A DNA stretch of 35,306 nucleotides, taken from a virus. Position numbers and translations under genes: made by a program. Below the pieces are notes generated by a model. That model made no database searches. It was not told where the DNA came from and worked only from the letters and a program-made list of their open reading frames with translations. The stretch lies in the IMG/VR virus record IMGVR_UViG_3300042549_002930, positions 1 to 35,306 of that record. One strand, written 5' to 3'. Below, in pieces: positions 14,757 through 23,358 of this stretch (position 1 is its first letter; the number at the start of each line of letters is the position of its first letter).

Positions 14757-17700
14757 TGGCTAACGATTATAGATTACTCCTTGCAGTTCGAGAAGGTATT
14801 GGAACTATTACGGTTAACGGCGTTACTCCTTTGGAATTCTACACCGAAGGAGCCACGCTTACAATTGCAGTTGCGCCAGGCTCTGGATATCATACCGCAA
14901 TGTGGTATAGCTCTCCAAGCAATACTTTCTTATCTTCTAGTTTGTCTTTTAGTTATACGATGCCAAGTGAGGATGTTAAAGCATACGTTGTTTTAACTGG
15001 CCAAAACGCTCCTGTAAATGATTACGGTCTAAAATATCAGGGGGGGTATGCTACCAACTATGGAGGTAATGCTTGGAACTTGCAAATTTTTAGAACTGGC
15101 TATTCAGGAGCAGTTACTACTTTGCTGATTAACGACATTACCTACAATTGGGGAAATACAGGAAACGACCCATTAGAGACAATAATTGGCTCTTCGGTTG
15201 ACTTTACAATTGCTGGCGAGACTGGAGATTTTAACGAGTTTCTAGTTGGTGGCAATCGGACTTGGAGAGTAGATTTAAATCAAATTGGAGCAAACAATGA
15301 TATTACTGATTGGTTCCCAGTAAACGTAAACGCAGGATTTAGAAAAATTGCCTATGGAAACGGGGTTTTTGTTGGAGGTGATTTTGCGCAAGTTTATTAT
15401 TCTTATGATGGAATAAATTGGACATATACTATTGGCGGAATATACGGTGATAATTTTGTTTATGGTAATGGTTTATTTGTTGCTCTTTCTTTTGCGTCAG
15501 TTGGCTCTCCAGGTGTTGATACATCATTTATAAGTACATCTACGGACGGTATAACTTTTACAAGTAGAACACCTAGTGAAGCAATGTGGTTTCAAGACAT
15601 ATCTTACGGAAATGGATTATTTGTTGCCGTTGCTAGAAGTGGGACTAATAGAATAATGACCTCTCCAGATGGAATTACTTGGACATCAAGAACAACAAGT
15701 GTAAATCCAACATTTACTGGTGTTGCTTATGGAAATGGAATTTGGGTTGCTCTTTCAGATAGCTCACCAGGAGGCACTACTTTTACATCTTACGACGGTT
15801 TAAATTGGGACGAACAAGCTACGGCATTTGGAGGTAATAGTATTATTTTTGCTAATGGTTTATTTGTAACTGGAGCAAAATGGTCTGAAGATGGATTAAA
15901 TTGGAATGACGCAACAAATATTTTTAATCCTAATCAAATTGCATACGGAAATGGATATTTTGTTGGCGTTATAGATTTTGGAACAAATAGAATATATTAT
16001 TCAACAACTGGAAAAAGTTGGACATCAATTCCTGCGGCTTCAATTTCAAATTTTGAAGCTGTTGCTTTTGGAAAAAATAGGTTTGTAATCGGAGGAACAA
16101 TTGGAATACAAGAAATAAATGTTCTTTTATTTGATGGAGTTCAATCTTTCTTTAGCGGCTACATAGCGCCTGACTTTATTACATCGCCATATAAGAGTGG
16201 GCCAAAGCTTTTCTCTTTTACCGCGGTTGATGGATTAAAAGGATTTGATTCTATACGCTCAAATTTTACCTCTTGGCCTGACCCTAGAACTCAAGCCTTA
16301 TCGGCAGTTGTTGGCGCTTTAAATCAATCCTTTGTTGAGCAAAGACCAGTATTTATTGGTTGCGAAATACACGAGGCTAGGATGGACTATGATGAAAGCG
16401 TGTTTCGTCAATTTAATGTGCCGCAAAACGCAATCTTTACCGATGGATTAGACGCTAAATTTAGCAACGGCGTAAGGATTGAAAACGAGCAACTTTACCT
16501 AAAGGATACAATCGAAAGAATGGTTAACCCTTTTCTTTGCCGCGTCTTTTTGTGGAAAAATCAATTTTACGTTGTGAGATTGACCGAGTTAGGCAAGTTA
16601 TCTTATAAGATGTACGAGTTTTTGCCCGACCTAAGTTTAACGGCAACAAGTACAATTGTAAACGGCGACGATTTAAACGCGGATATTAACTCTCCTGAAG
16701 AGACCGCTAGAAGAGTATTTACAGAATTTAACTCTTATTTAAATCTTGGAGTTTTAGATGTAAATAGCCAAGGCGGAATATTTGACGCTAAGTTTGCGAT
16801 TGAGGAGTGGAATTTAAACGGTGTAGGCTCAACTTATAATGGCATTTACCAATTAAAGCTTTGGGATTATCACAAGGCAGTTCCAACTAACCAGCCAAGC
16901 AGCGTTCCAAGTGGAGCAACGGCATTGGTGCAATATGTTTCAGGGGGGGGGGAGTATGTGCAAATATGGACTACAACCACAACTGCTGGAATTGCAGACC
17001 CAAACTTGTCTTGGATTTCAGCAAGCACAAATACAACTGGAGGAGCAATTACAATTGCTGAAGAGACGGCTAACACTATTTCTTTGACCTTTGAATACAT
17101 GGTTGAAAGAGTAAGCACGAGTTATGCGGTTACTCCAGCGGCTCACGCCGTTGGCCTTATGATTAAAATAGGCAATCAATACTTGTCAAGAACTGGAGCA
17201 ACAACCTTTGCTTGGACTGCAACAAGTACGGTCATGGAATTTACGGTTACGGCTGGCTCGGTTTGGAATAGCATTGCAATAAACAATGTATTAGTCCCAG
17301 TTGACGGGGAGGTTGAGATTAGATTGCATCAACTAATTTGCAACGGAGGAACGGCTAACAGATACGTTGTAAGGTATGAAAATCTCTCGCTAAAGATTGA
17401 GAAAACGGATGGCTTATCTTTGTCTAAGTTAGGAGTAAAGGCGGTTACTGGCTCACCTTATGCAAACGTGCATCCTGACTATAACACATACATTGGAGAC
17501 GCAATTACGAGCAACTCAGTTTCAGCAATTAGATTGCTTGATTTTGGCAATGCAGTTTCGACGGATTGGACAAGAGATGGAGTTGAAGAGTTACCTTTGC
17601 TAGACATTATCGTGCAAGAATTAGCTAACTTGAAAGGCCGAACGAATTACAGAGTTTTAGCAACGATTGAGCGAAGACCAATTGACCCTTTTAGGTCATT

Positions 17701-17806
17701 CTTGTTTAACGGACGATATTGGGCGCTAATGAGTTACGAACTTGATTGCAGAAAGGGAACAGCTAGAATTGAGCTTTACGATTTAGGAATAGAACCAACG
17801 ACATAA
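14756..17806 (+). CDS. Tail-tip protein with inserted beta-propeller
   Basis: A 1016-residue protein. Residues 1-80 form a small beta domain. Residues from about 85 resemble the conserved tail protein of Bacteroidota phages (SFFSGYIAPDF, FSFTAVDGLKGFDS). Between RTWRVDL (about residue 178) and FFSGYIAPDF (about 465) lies a segment with seven copies of a YGNG-x-FV...S-DG-x-WTS unit, beginning near residues 199, 235, 283, 324, 365, 398 and 439, most 33-48 residues apart. This looks like a BNR-type beta-propeller placed in a loop. The C-terminal half has a long conserved region plus beta-sandwich-like segments. It probably joins tail tip to host recognition. It overlaps the tape-measure stop by one base. 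G-tracts at 15043-15049 and 16943-16952 fall in Gly codons. Confidence 0.75.
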   Translation: MANDYRLLLAVREGIGTITVNGVTPLEFYTEGATLTIAVAPGSGYHTAMWYSSPSNTFLSSSLSFSYTMPSEDVKAYVVLTGQNAPVNDYGLKYQGGYATNYGGNAWNLQIFRTGYSGAVTTLLINDITYNWGNTGNDPLETIIGSSVDFTIAGETGDFNEFLVGGNRTWRVDLNQIGANNDITDWFPVNVNAGFRKIAYGNGVFVGGDFAQVYYSYDGINWTYTIGGIYGDNFVYGNGLFVALSFASVGSPGVDTSFISTSTDGITFTSRTPSEAMWFQDISYGNGLFVAVARSGTNRIMTSPDGITWTSRTTSVNPTFTGVAYGNGIWVALSDSSPGGTTFTSYDGLNWDEQATAFGGNSIIFANGLFVTGAKWSEDGLNWNDATNIFNPNQIAYGNGYFVGVIDFGTNRIYYSTTGKSWTSIPAASISNFEAVAFGKNRFVIGGTIGIQEINVLLFDGVQSFFSGYIAPDFITSPYKSGPKLFSFTAVDGLKGFDSIRSNFTSWPDPRTQALSAVVGALNQSFVEQRPVFIGCEIHEARMDYDESVFRQFNVPQNAIFTDGLDAKFSNGVRIENEQLYLKDTIERMVNPFLCRVFLWKNQFYVVRLTELGKLSYKMYEFLPDLSLTATSTIVNGDDLNADINSPEETARRVFTEFNSYLNLGVLDVNSQGGIFDAKFAIEEWNLNGVGSTYNGIYQLKLWDYHKAVPTNQPSSVPSGATALVQYVSGGGEYVQIWTTTTTAGIADPNLSWISASTNTTGGAITIAEETANTISLTFEYMVERVSTSYAVTPAAHAVGLMIKIGNQYLSRTGATTFAWTATSTVMEFTVTAGSVWNSIAINNVLVPVDGEVEIRLHQLICNGGTANRYVVRYENLSLKIEKTDGLSLSKLGVKAVTGSPYANVHPDYNTYIGDAITSNSVSAIRLLDFGNAVSTDWTRDGVEELPLLDIIVQELANLKGRTNYRVLATIERRPIDPFRSFLFNGRYWALMSYELDCRKGTARIELYDLGIEPTT

Positions 17807-20773
17807 ATGGAAGACGTAAATATTAGCAAATTTAGAGCGCAAGTTGTTCGATCTGGATCAACTCCAGCCTCTCCAGGCTTTGTTGTTTCCGAGGGACAAA
17901 ATCCAGTCGACCCAAGTGGAAGCGGTCAAATTCACTTGCCCGTAACAATTGCCACGGCCTCAACTGGTTTGTCAATTACTGAGTCTCAAATACTTTCGGG
18001 CGCTGGCTTGGTGTCTCAATACATTCGAGGCGATGGCTCTTTGGCTGACTTTCCAGCAACTACGGGAGGTGGCTCTTCAGTTAGTTACTATTTAAACGGA
18101 TCGGTTAGCCAAGGTACTATTGGAGGTGTTGCTTATAAAGAGCTAAACAAAACGCCAATATTTGGCGCTGGAACTGACATAACCATAAGCGCTGACGGAT
18201 ATATTGCCTCATTTATTACAGATGCTGGCGACCCTAATAAGCTACTTATTCCAGCTGGAAACTGGAACTTAGAAACCTATTTTAGCGCGTCAAGTAATGG
18301 AGGCTCGCCGTCTTTTTACGTTGAGCTTTATAAATACAATGGCACAACCTTTACTTTAATTGCAACAAGTAGCTCAGCGCCTGAATTAATCGCTTTTGGA
18401 ACTAACTTAAACCCATATTTTAGCACGTTAGCAGTTCCCGAGACAGTCCTAGCTTTAACAGATAGGTTGGCGCTTCGATATTACGTTACGCATTCAGGTC
18501 GTACAATCACTTTGCATACAGAAAACAACCATTTATGCCAAGTTATTACCACGTTTACGACTGGTTTAACGGCTTTAAACGGACTTACTAGCCAAGTGCA
18601 ATATTTAACGGTTGGGACTAGCGGAACAGACTTTGCAATTTCTAGCGTAACAGATACTCATACTTTTAATTTACCAACGGCAAGCGCAACAAATCGCGGC
18701 GCTTTAAGCTCGGCGGATTGGACAACATTTAACAATAAAACGTCCAACCTTGGAACGGTTACCTCTGTCGGCTTATCCTCAGCAACTAGCGGCGTTACTA
18801 TTGGCTCAACTCCGATAACAACAAGCGGAACTATTACCTTAGCGATTGCAACGGCTAGCGGCTCGCAAAATGGCTTGTTGTCAAGTACCGATTGGACAAC
18901 CTTTAACAATAAAGCATCGACGGCGGATTTAGCAAATTACTTGCCTTTGGCTGGAGGTACAATGACTGGTCAATTAATATCGTCGTTTAATAATGGCGGA
19001 GAGCCTTATGTAAATGCTGTTTTTAGAGGTGTTGGAGGAAATAACATTGGAGGAATTTTAACAAATGGAACGATTCAGGCTCACATTAGATTTTTAGTAG
19101 GCTCTAATACTTGGGACGGAGCTGGAGCTAAACAATGGCAAATAAGAGTTGGAAACGGTAATTCGGAGGATAATTTAAAAATATATTCTTGGACATACGG
19201 CAACGATGTTGCAACATTTTTGGCAGACGCAACGGTAAGGCTACATAAATACACAACCAATGGTTTTGTAAAATTTGGCTCATCAAATGGGACTTTAGAA
19301 GTAGATACAAATGTTTATTATTTGGCATCTAACCCTAGCGGATTTACAAGTAATACTGGAACTGTTACCTCGGTTGGATTGTCATCAGCTACCAGCGGAG
19401 TTACAATTGGGAGCACGCCAGTAACAACAAGCGGGACTATAACGCTGGCAATTGCAACGGCCAGCGGCTCTCAAAATGGTTTGTTATCCAGTACGGATTG
19501 GACAACATTTAACAGCAAACAAAACGCTTTGACTAACCCAGTCACGGGAACAGGAACGACTAATTATTTGCCAAAGTTTACAGGAGCCAGCTCAATTGGA
19601 AATAGTAATTTACAAGATAGCGGCTCTTTAGTAACGGTTGGAGTTGCAGCTACATTCTTAGCAGGAACTAACAGAATTACTTTAGCTAATAACTTTGCTG
19701 CGACTGGTAACACAAGTAGTCCTAAATTATCATTCTTTAGTTTTGGGGATACTACTACTTATCCTGTTACAGGACCATCAATACAAAAAATAAATACAAG
19801 TTCTTTTGGAGCAGGTAGATTAGCGTTTTTTCAACATGAACCATCTGACTTTACAAATGAAACGGAAGTAGTTTCTATTTTTTCTGATGGTAATTTACTT
19901 ATAGGAACATCTGCAACCAATGCTGGCTTTAAGCTAGACGTTAACGGAACTGGGCGTTTTAGTGGGGCTTTGACTGGGACAAGTGCTATATTTTCAAGTA
20001 GCGTGACGGCTGGTGGAAGTTTTATTTCTTCAATGGGAAATAATGCAACCATTTTCTCTAGTTCAGCTGCAACAACTGGTTATCAAACAATTAGTTTAGC
20101 TAATTCTGGTGCTCAATTAGTTGTGGGAATAAATAATAGCGCTGGTAGTTTCTTAACTAATTCTTTGGCTTATTCTAGTTTTATTACTACTGGTTTAGGG
20201 TCTACTTCTTTGCAACTTGGAACAAACAATTCTATAAAAATGAGCATTCTTTCTGGAGGAAATGTTGGAATTGGTTTAAATAATCCAAGCTCATTACTTC
20301 ATATTTCAGGGCCAAATAATGATGTTTCAGGAAATTATTATTCTCAATTAAAAATAAATGGCACAGGAACATATCCAGATAATATTGCTGGATTATCTTT
20401 TGAAAATGGAGGAGTTCAACAACATATAAGATTTATTGAAAGTGGAGTTCCAAAGCTTCAAATTAGATACAATGCGGGCAATACAATAGATAATAGATTA
20501 AAATATTATTCATTTATCACTAATACTGACTTTATTACATTTAACGGAAATAACGGAAACGTATTAATTGGAACAGATACAGACCCAGGCTACAAACTTA
20601 GAGTTAATGGAACTACTTTTACAAATGATATTAGGACTTTTTTACCTGAAGCCGATAGCGTATCGACTCCTTGGCGTTTTGGAACTGCAAGTATTGCAAC
20701 AATAACACCTAATAGAAGATTAAGAGTAAACGTTGGAGGAGTTGAATATTACATTGGAGCAGTGGAAGTATAA
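17807..20773 (+). CDS. Tail fibre / adhesin
   Basis: A 988-residue Gly/Ser/Thr/Asn-rich protein, typical of trimeric fibres. An N-terminal attachment region (to about residue 80) is followed by a compact domain, then repeats: GLLSSTDWTTFNNK-like units three times, and a longer block GTVTSVGLSSATSGVTIGST... twice (nt about 18757-18909 and 19361-19513) with nearly identical protein but many synonymous DNA differences. The C-terminal half has the KLDVNGTGRFSGAL / KLRVNGTTFTND type repeats common in Bacteroidota phage fibres. No S74 chaperone domain is visible at the end. It starts one base after the tail-tip gene and probably contacts the host surface. Confidence 0.85.
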   Translation: MEDVNISKFRAQVVRSGSTPASPGFVVSEGQNPVDPSGSGQIHLPVTIATASTGLSITESQILSGAGLVSQYIRGDGSLADFPATTGGGSSVSYYLNGSVSQGTIGGVAYKELNKTPIFGAGTDITISADGYIASFITDAGDPNKLLIPAGNWNLETYFSASSNGGSPSFYVELYKYNGTTFTLIATSSSAPELIAFGTNLNPYFSTLAVPETVLALTDRLALRYYVTHSGRTITLHTENNHLCQVITTFTTGLTALNGLTSQVQYLTVGTSGTDFAISSVTDTHTFNLPTASATNRGALSSADWTTFNNKTSNLGTVTSVGLSSATSGVTIGSTPITTSGTITLAIATASGSQNGLLSSTDWTTFNNKASTADLANYLPLAGGTMTGQLISSFNNGGEPYVNAVFRGVGGNNIGGILTNGTIQAHIRFLVGSNTWDGAGAKQWQIRVGNGNSEDNLKIYSWTYGNDVATFLADATVRLHKYTTNGFVKFGSSNGTLEVDTNVYYLASNPSGFTSNTGTVTSVGLSSATSGVTIGSTPVTTSGTITLAIATASGSQNGLLSSTDWTTFNSKQNALTNPVTGTGTTNYLPKFTGASSIGNSNLQDSGSLVTVGVAATFLAGTNRITLANNFAATGNTSSPKLSFFSFGDTTTYPVTGPSIQKINTSSFGAGRLAFFQHEPSDFTNETEVVSIFSDGNLLIGTSATNAGFKLDVNGTGRFSGALTGTSAIFSSSVTAGGSFISSMGNNATIFSSSAATTGYQTISLANSGAQLVVGINNSAGSFLTNSLAYSSFITTGLGSTSLQLGTNNSIKMSILSGGNVGIGLNNPSSLLHISGPNNDVSGNYYSQLKINGTGTYPDNIAGLSFENGGVQQHIRFIESGVPKLQIRYNAGNTIDNRLKYYSFITNTDFITFNGNNGNVLIGTDTDPGYKLRVNGTTFTNDIRTFLPEADSVSTPWRFGTASIATITPNRRLRVNVGGVEYYIGAVEV

Positions 20774-20789
20774 AAAAAACTATAAAAAA

Positions 20790-21074
20790 ATGAAATCAAT
20801 CGAACCAGTAACAATTTGGAAAAACGGCGAAAGCCAAGAGGCTAACTTATTAAACGCCTACATTATTAACGACAACTTGCAATCGTCTTGCTCTTTTTAC
20901 TATTCACTTTGTGCAAGCGGCGAAGGAACAGAGGCAATGCCTTTGGTAATTGGTCAGACGCTTGCAGAGGGAAACGAATCAATGAGCGGCCAAGATTATT
21001 TGGACTGGGATAATTCAAACGATGCCGCCTATGCTTATATTGCAGAAAAATTAAACTTAACACTTATAGCATGA
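20790..21074 (+). CDS. Small protein after tail fibre, unknown
   Basis: A 94-residue protein beginning MKSIEPVTIWKNGESQEAN. The ATG at 20790 is 17 bases after the fibre stop; an earlier in-frame non-ATG start would overlap the fibre gene and is less likely. It may be a fibre-associated or fibre-assembly protein because of its position. No family is recognised. It overlaps the next gene by four bases. Confidence 0.65.
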   Translation: MKSIEPVTIWKNGESQEANLLNAYIINDNLQSSCSFYYSLCASGEGTEAMPLVIGQTLAEGNESMSGQDYLDWDNSNDAAYAYIAEKLNLTLIA

Positions 21075-21358
21075 TTGTAAATTTATCAATTGCCTTAACT
21101 GACATCGAAGGCAACAAAATTAAAAACGAAAAAGGCGAAGACGTTTCTTTGTCAAAAATGGTCGGCAACGCCTTGTTTTCAGCTGAAGAAAAAGAGGACC
21201 CGATTCGACTTTATGAGTTAGCTAAGAAAATTTACTATTCCGAAGGCGAAATGGAAATAAGCAAAAGCGACGCCGATTTAATCAAAGAGAAGGTGAAAGC
21301 CAAAGGCTTTACTGTGCTTGTTTTAGGGCCTCTCTACGAGGCTTTAAAGGAAAAGTAA
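21071..21358 (+). CDS. Small acidic/basic protein, unknown
   Basis: A 95-residue protein (MIVNLSIALTDIEGNK...), predicted mainly helical after an N-terminal strand, with many Lys and Glu. It resembles small proteins found after fibre genes in Bacteroidota phages, where no function is known. It ends ten bases before a strong terminator, so it closes the tail operon. Confidence 0.65.
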   Translation: MIVNLSIALTDIEGNKIKNEKGEDVSLSKMVGNALFSAEEKEDPIRLYELAKKIYYSEGEMEISKSDADLIKEKVKAKGFTVLVLGPLYEALKEK

Positions 21359-21367
21359 GGGTAATAC

Positions 21368-21392
21368 AAGGGCTAAATTTTAGCCCTTTTTT
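21368..21392 (+). terminator. Rho-independent terminator at end of tail operon
   Basis: Stem AAGGGCTAAA/TTTAGCCCTT followed by six T residues, directly after the 95-residue gene and before the promoter-like unit of the lysis genes. Confidence 0.88.
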
Positions 21393-21410
21393 ATTTGCTT
21401 TAAAATGCCT

Positions 21411-21442
21411 TATTTTTGGTAAACGAAAAGCAATTATTAAAA
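21411..21442 (+). promoter_or_regulatory. Late promoter-like unit, variant copy 4
   Basis: TATTTTTG (21411-21418) fits TAnnTTTG, and the following GTAAACGAAAAGCA is close to the late leader TTAAAACGAATAAGCA, but ten further bases lie before the ATG at 21443. It follows the tail-operon terminator, which supports a promoter for the lysis genes. Confidence 0.5.
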
Positions 21443-21637
21443 ATGAATTTATTGAAAAGCGATGAGTTGGGAGTACCGTCTACTTTCCTAGCAATCTTTG
21501 CAAATGTTACGGCCATGGCTGGTCTGCAAATGGTCAACGTGGTTTTTACCTCGGTAATTTCTATTTTATCAATAGTTTATTTGGTTTATAAAATCATAAA
21601 CGAAATCAAGAAGCTTAAAGATAATGGCAAAGGCTAA
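21443..21637 (+). CDS. Small membrane protein, holin candidate
   Basis: A 64-residue protein with two hydrophobic stretches (about residues 12-30 and 33-52) and a charged Lys-rich tail NEIKKLKDNGKG, the general shape of small class II holins. It is the first gene after the terminator and promoter-like unit and stands three genes before the endolysin. The ATG at 21443 is chosen over an upstream non-ATG start because it follows the leader. Holin function is inferred from context only. Confidence 0.55.
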   Translation: MNLLKSDELGVPSTFLAIFANVTAMAGLQMVNVVFTSVISILSIVYLVYKIINEIKKLKDNGKG

Positions 21638-21752
21638 AGCATCAACCAGCGCAATAAAAATAACCTTTGGGACAAGGAGAAACGGCAAAGCCAAAAAAGC
21701 CTATTCAAAAAGCCTAAACAAACCGAAAAAATATAGAGGTCAGGGACGATGA
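21624..21752 (+). CDS. Small basic protein
   Basis: A 42-residue, strongly basic peptide ending KKYRGQGR, overlapping the previous gene by 14 bases and the next by four. The ending resembles short basic proteins in other Bacteroidota phages between holin-like genes, but I cannot name a function. It may bind nucleic acid or a membrane surface. Confidence 0.55.
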   Translation: MAKAKASTSAIKITFGTRRNGKAKKAYSKSLNKPKKYRGQGR

Positions 21753-21979
21753 GAAAGTTTTTTACATGGGCAAAAGGATTTTTATCCGAGCATGGGCAAG
21801 CATCGAGCAAAAGGCTTGTTGGTGTCCTAACTGCGATTGCTCTTTGTTGGACTTTGTATTTTAATCCTAACGACGCTCTTGTTTATTCCGTAGCCGCCTT
21901 ATCCGCGGCCGCTTTAGGTATAACGGCAGCCGAAAAGATATTTAAAAAACCAAATAATGAAAATAAGCCCGAATCTTAA
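21749..21979 (+). CDS. Membrane protein, second holin candidate
   Basis: A 76-residue protein: N-terminal basic/amphipathic part (KRLVGVL), a hydrophobic segment GVLTAIALCWTLYF, a short loop FNPNDALV and a second hydrophobic segment YSVAALSAAALGITAA, then a charged tail. The layout (two membrane helices, cytoplasmic charged tail) and direct overlap with the endolysin gene make it the stronger holin candidate of the two. No experimental family is recognised. Confidence 0.6.
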   Translation: MRKFFTWAKGFLSEHGQASSKRLVGVLTAIALCWTLYFNPNDALVYSVAALSAAALGITAAEKIFKKPNNENKPES

Positions 21980-22418
21980 TTTAGCCGAAATTACCAGGAG
22001 CGACACGGCCAAGCGTCACGGCATTGACAACACGCCAACCGCAGAGCATTTGGAAAATTTTAAGTTACTAGCGGACAAAGTTTTTGAGCCAATACGAGAG
22101 CATTTTAAAACGCCTATTTTTATTTCTAGCGGTTACAGAAGCAAGGCATTAAATGATTTTATAAAAGGAAGCGCAAGCTCCCAACATTGCAAAGGCCAAG
22201 CAATCGACATTGACATGGACGGCAGCAACGGCGAGGTTACCAACCGCATGGTTTTTGATTACATAAAAAACAAGTTAGATTTTGACCAGCTAATATGGGA
22301 GTTTGGAACGGATTTTAATCCTGACTGGGTACACGTTTCTTTTGTAAAGACTGGCAACCGCAAGCAAAAACTTAAAGCAATAAGAACTAGCGGAAAAACA
22401 ACCTATTTAGCTATGTAA
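21957..22418 (+). CDS. Endolysin, peptidase M15 type
   Basis: A 153-residue zinc peptidase (D-Ala-D-Ala carboxypeptidase/L,D-endopeptidase fold) that should cut peptidoglycan cross-links at the end of infection. Zinc ligands are visible: His77 in SSQHCKGQAIDID, Asp84 in the same segment and His126 in WVHVSF. SSGYRS at 57-62 is also typical of M15_3. There is no signal peptide, so export would depend on a holin. The start lies 23 bases inside the preceding membrane gene. Confidence 0.9.
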   Translation: MKISPNLNLAEITRSDTAKRHGIDNTPTAEHLENFKLLADKVFEPIREHFKTPIFISSGYRSKALNDFIKGSASSQHCKGQAIDIDMDGSNGEVTNRMVFDYIKNKLDFDQLIWEFGTDFNPDWVHVSFVKTGNRKQKLKAIRTSGKTTYLAM

Positions 22419-23140
22419 TGGAAGAATTCAGACCAAGATTAAACCGCGAAGAGTGGGAAATTATTCGAGGTATTAGAAATTCAAATAGGGGGGGTGGGGT
22501 CTTAGAAATTGGCGACTTGCACGAACCATTCTGCTTGGACGATTATTTGCCGTTTTGTATTGAACAGAAGCAAAGGTACAAATGCGAAAAAATAGTGTTT
22601 ATTGGTGATGTAATTGACAACCATTACGCAAGTTATCACGAAACAGACCCAGATGGATTAAGCGCGGTAGAGGAGTTAAACATTGCAATAGAGAGAATCC
22701 ATAAGTGGAGGGATGCTTTTCCTGAAGCTGTTGTAATTATTGGAAATCACGACAGGCTAGTAATGCGAAAGGCATTTACTGCTGGTATATCTAAAAAGTG
22801 GATTAAGAGCTACAAAGAAGTATTGGAGACTCCAGGATGGGAATTTACCGAAGAGCATATTTTAAACGATGTTCTTTATGTTCACGGCGAAGGTGGAGGA
22901 GCAATTGCAAGAGCAAAAGCCGATTTAATTAGCACCGTACAAGGACATAGACATACCGAAGCTTACACTAACTTTGTAGTAGGTAAAAACTTTAAAATAT
23001 TTGGCAAGCAAGTAGGTTGCGGAATTGATAAAGATAGCTATGCAATGGCCTACGCTAAGGCTGGTAAAAAGCCAGCGATTGGTTTAGGTGTAACTTTAGA
23101 TTATGGACGATTACCTTTTAACGTAATGATGGATTTATGA
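22418..23140 (+). CDS. Calcineurin-like metallophosphoesterase
   Basis: A 240-residue protein with the full metal-binding set: GDLH (residues 32-35), GDVID (63-67), GNHD (109-112), an HGE at 156-158 and GHRH (176-179). This superfamily hydrolyses phosphomono- or diesters; the phage substrate is unknown (nucleotides, RNA or DNA ends). It overlaps the endolysin stop by one base and lies among lysis genes, an unusual place for a nucleic-acid enzyme. A G-tract (22488-22499) near the N-terminus encodes Arg-Gly-Gly-Gly. Confidence 0.85.
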   Translation: MEEFRPRLNREEWEIIRGIRNSNRGGGVLEIGDLHEPFCLDDYLPFCIEQKQRYKCEKIVFIGDVIDNHYASYHETDPDGLSAVEELNIAIERIHKWRDAFPEAVVIIGNHDRLVMRKAFTAGISKKWIKSYKEVLETPGWEFTEEHILNDVLYVHGEGGGAIARAKADLISTVQGHRHTEAYTNFVVGKNFKIFGKQVGCGIDKDSYAMAYAKAGKKPAIGLGVTLDYGRLPFNVMMDL

Positions 23141-23358
23141 AAGCAATTTTAGAATATTATTTACCTGAAGAAAACGATGATTTTCAAGCGGCAATAAATG
23201 GCCATAACTATAAGAGTGCAATATGGGACTTTGACCAATTGCTAAGATCAGAGATGAAGTACAAAGAATTAACCGATGAAACTTACAAGGCTTATGATTA
23301 TTGCCGTAAGGAATTGCGAAAAATACTAGAACAGGATAATTTATTTATAGAGCAATGA
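23137..23358 (+). CDS. Small conserved phage protein, unknown
   Basis: A 73-residue protein, MKAILEYYLPEENDDFQAAING..., with a later QLLRSEMKY helix. Short proteins of this pattern (a strand ending in LPE, then two helices with LR...K) are widespread in phages of several host groups and have no known role. It overlaps both neighbours by four bases, so it is read with the metallophosphoesterase and the membrane-anchored protein. Confidence 0.7.
   Translation: MKAILEYYLPEENDDFQAAINGHNYKSAIWDFDQLLRSEMKYKELTDETYKAYDYCRKELRKILEQDNLFIEQ

Noticed and set aside
17807-20773. Diversity-generating retroelement target in the fibre
   Set aside because: No reverse transcriptase gene or template repeat is present; fibre repeats differ at synonymous positions rather than at adenines.
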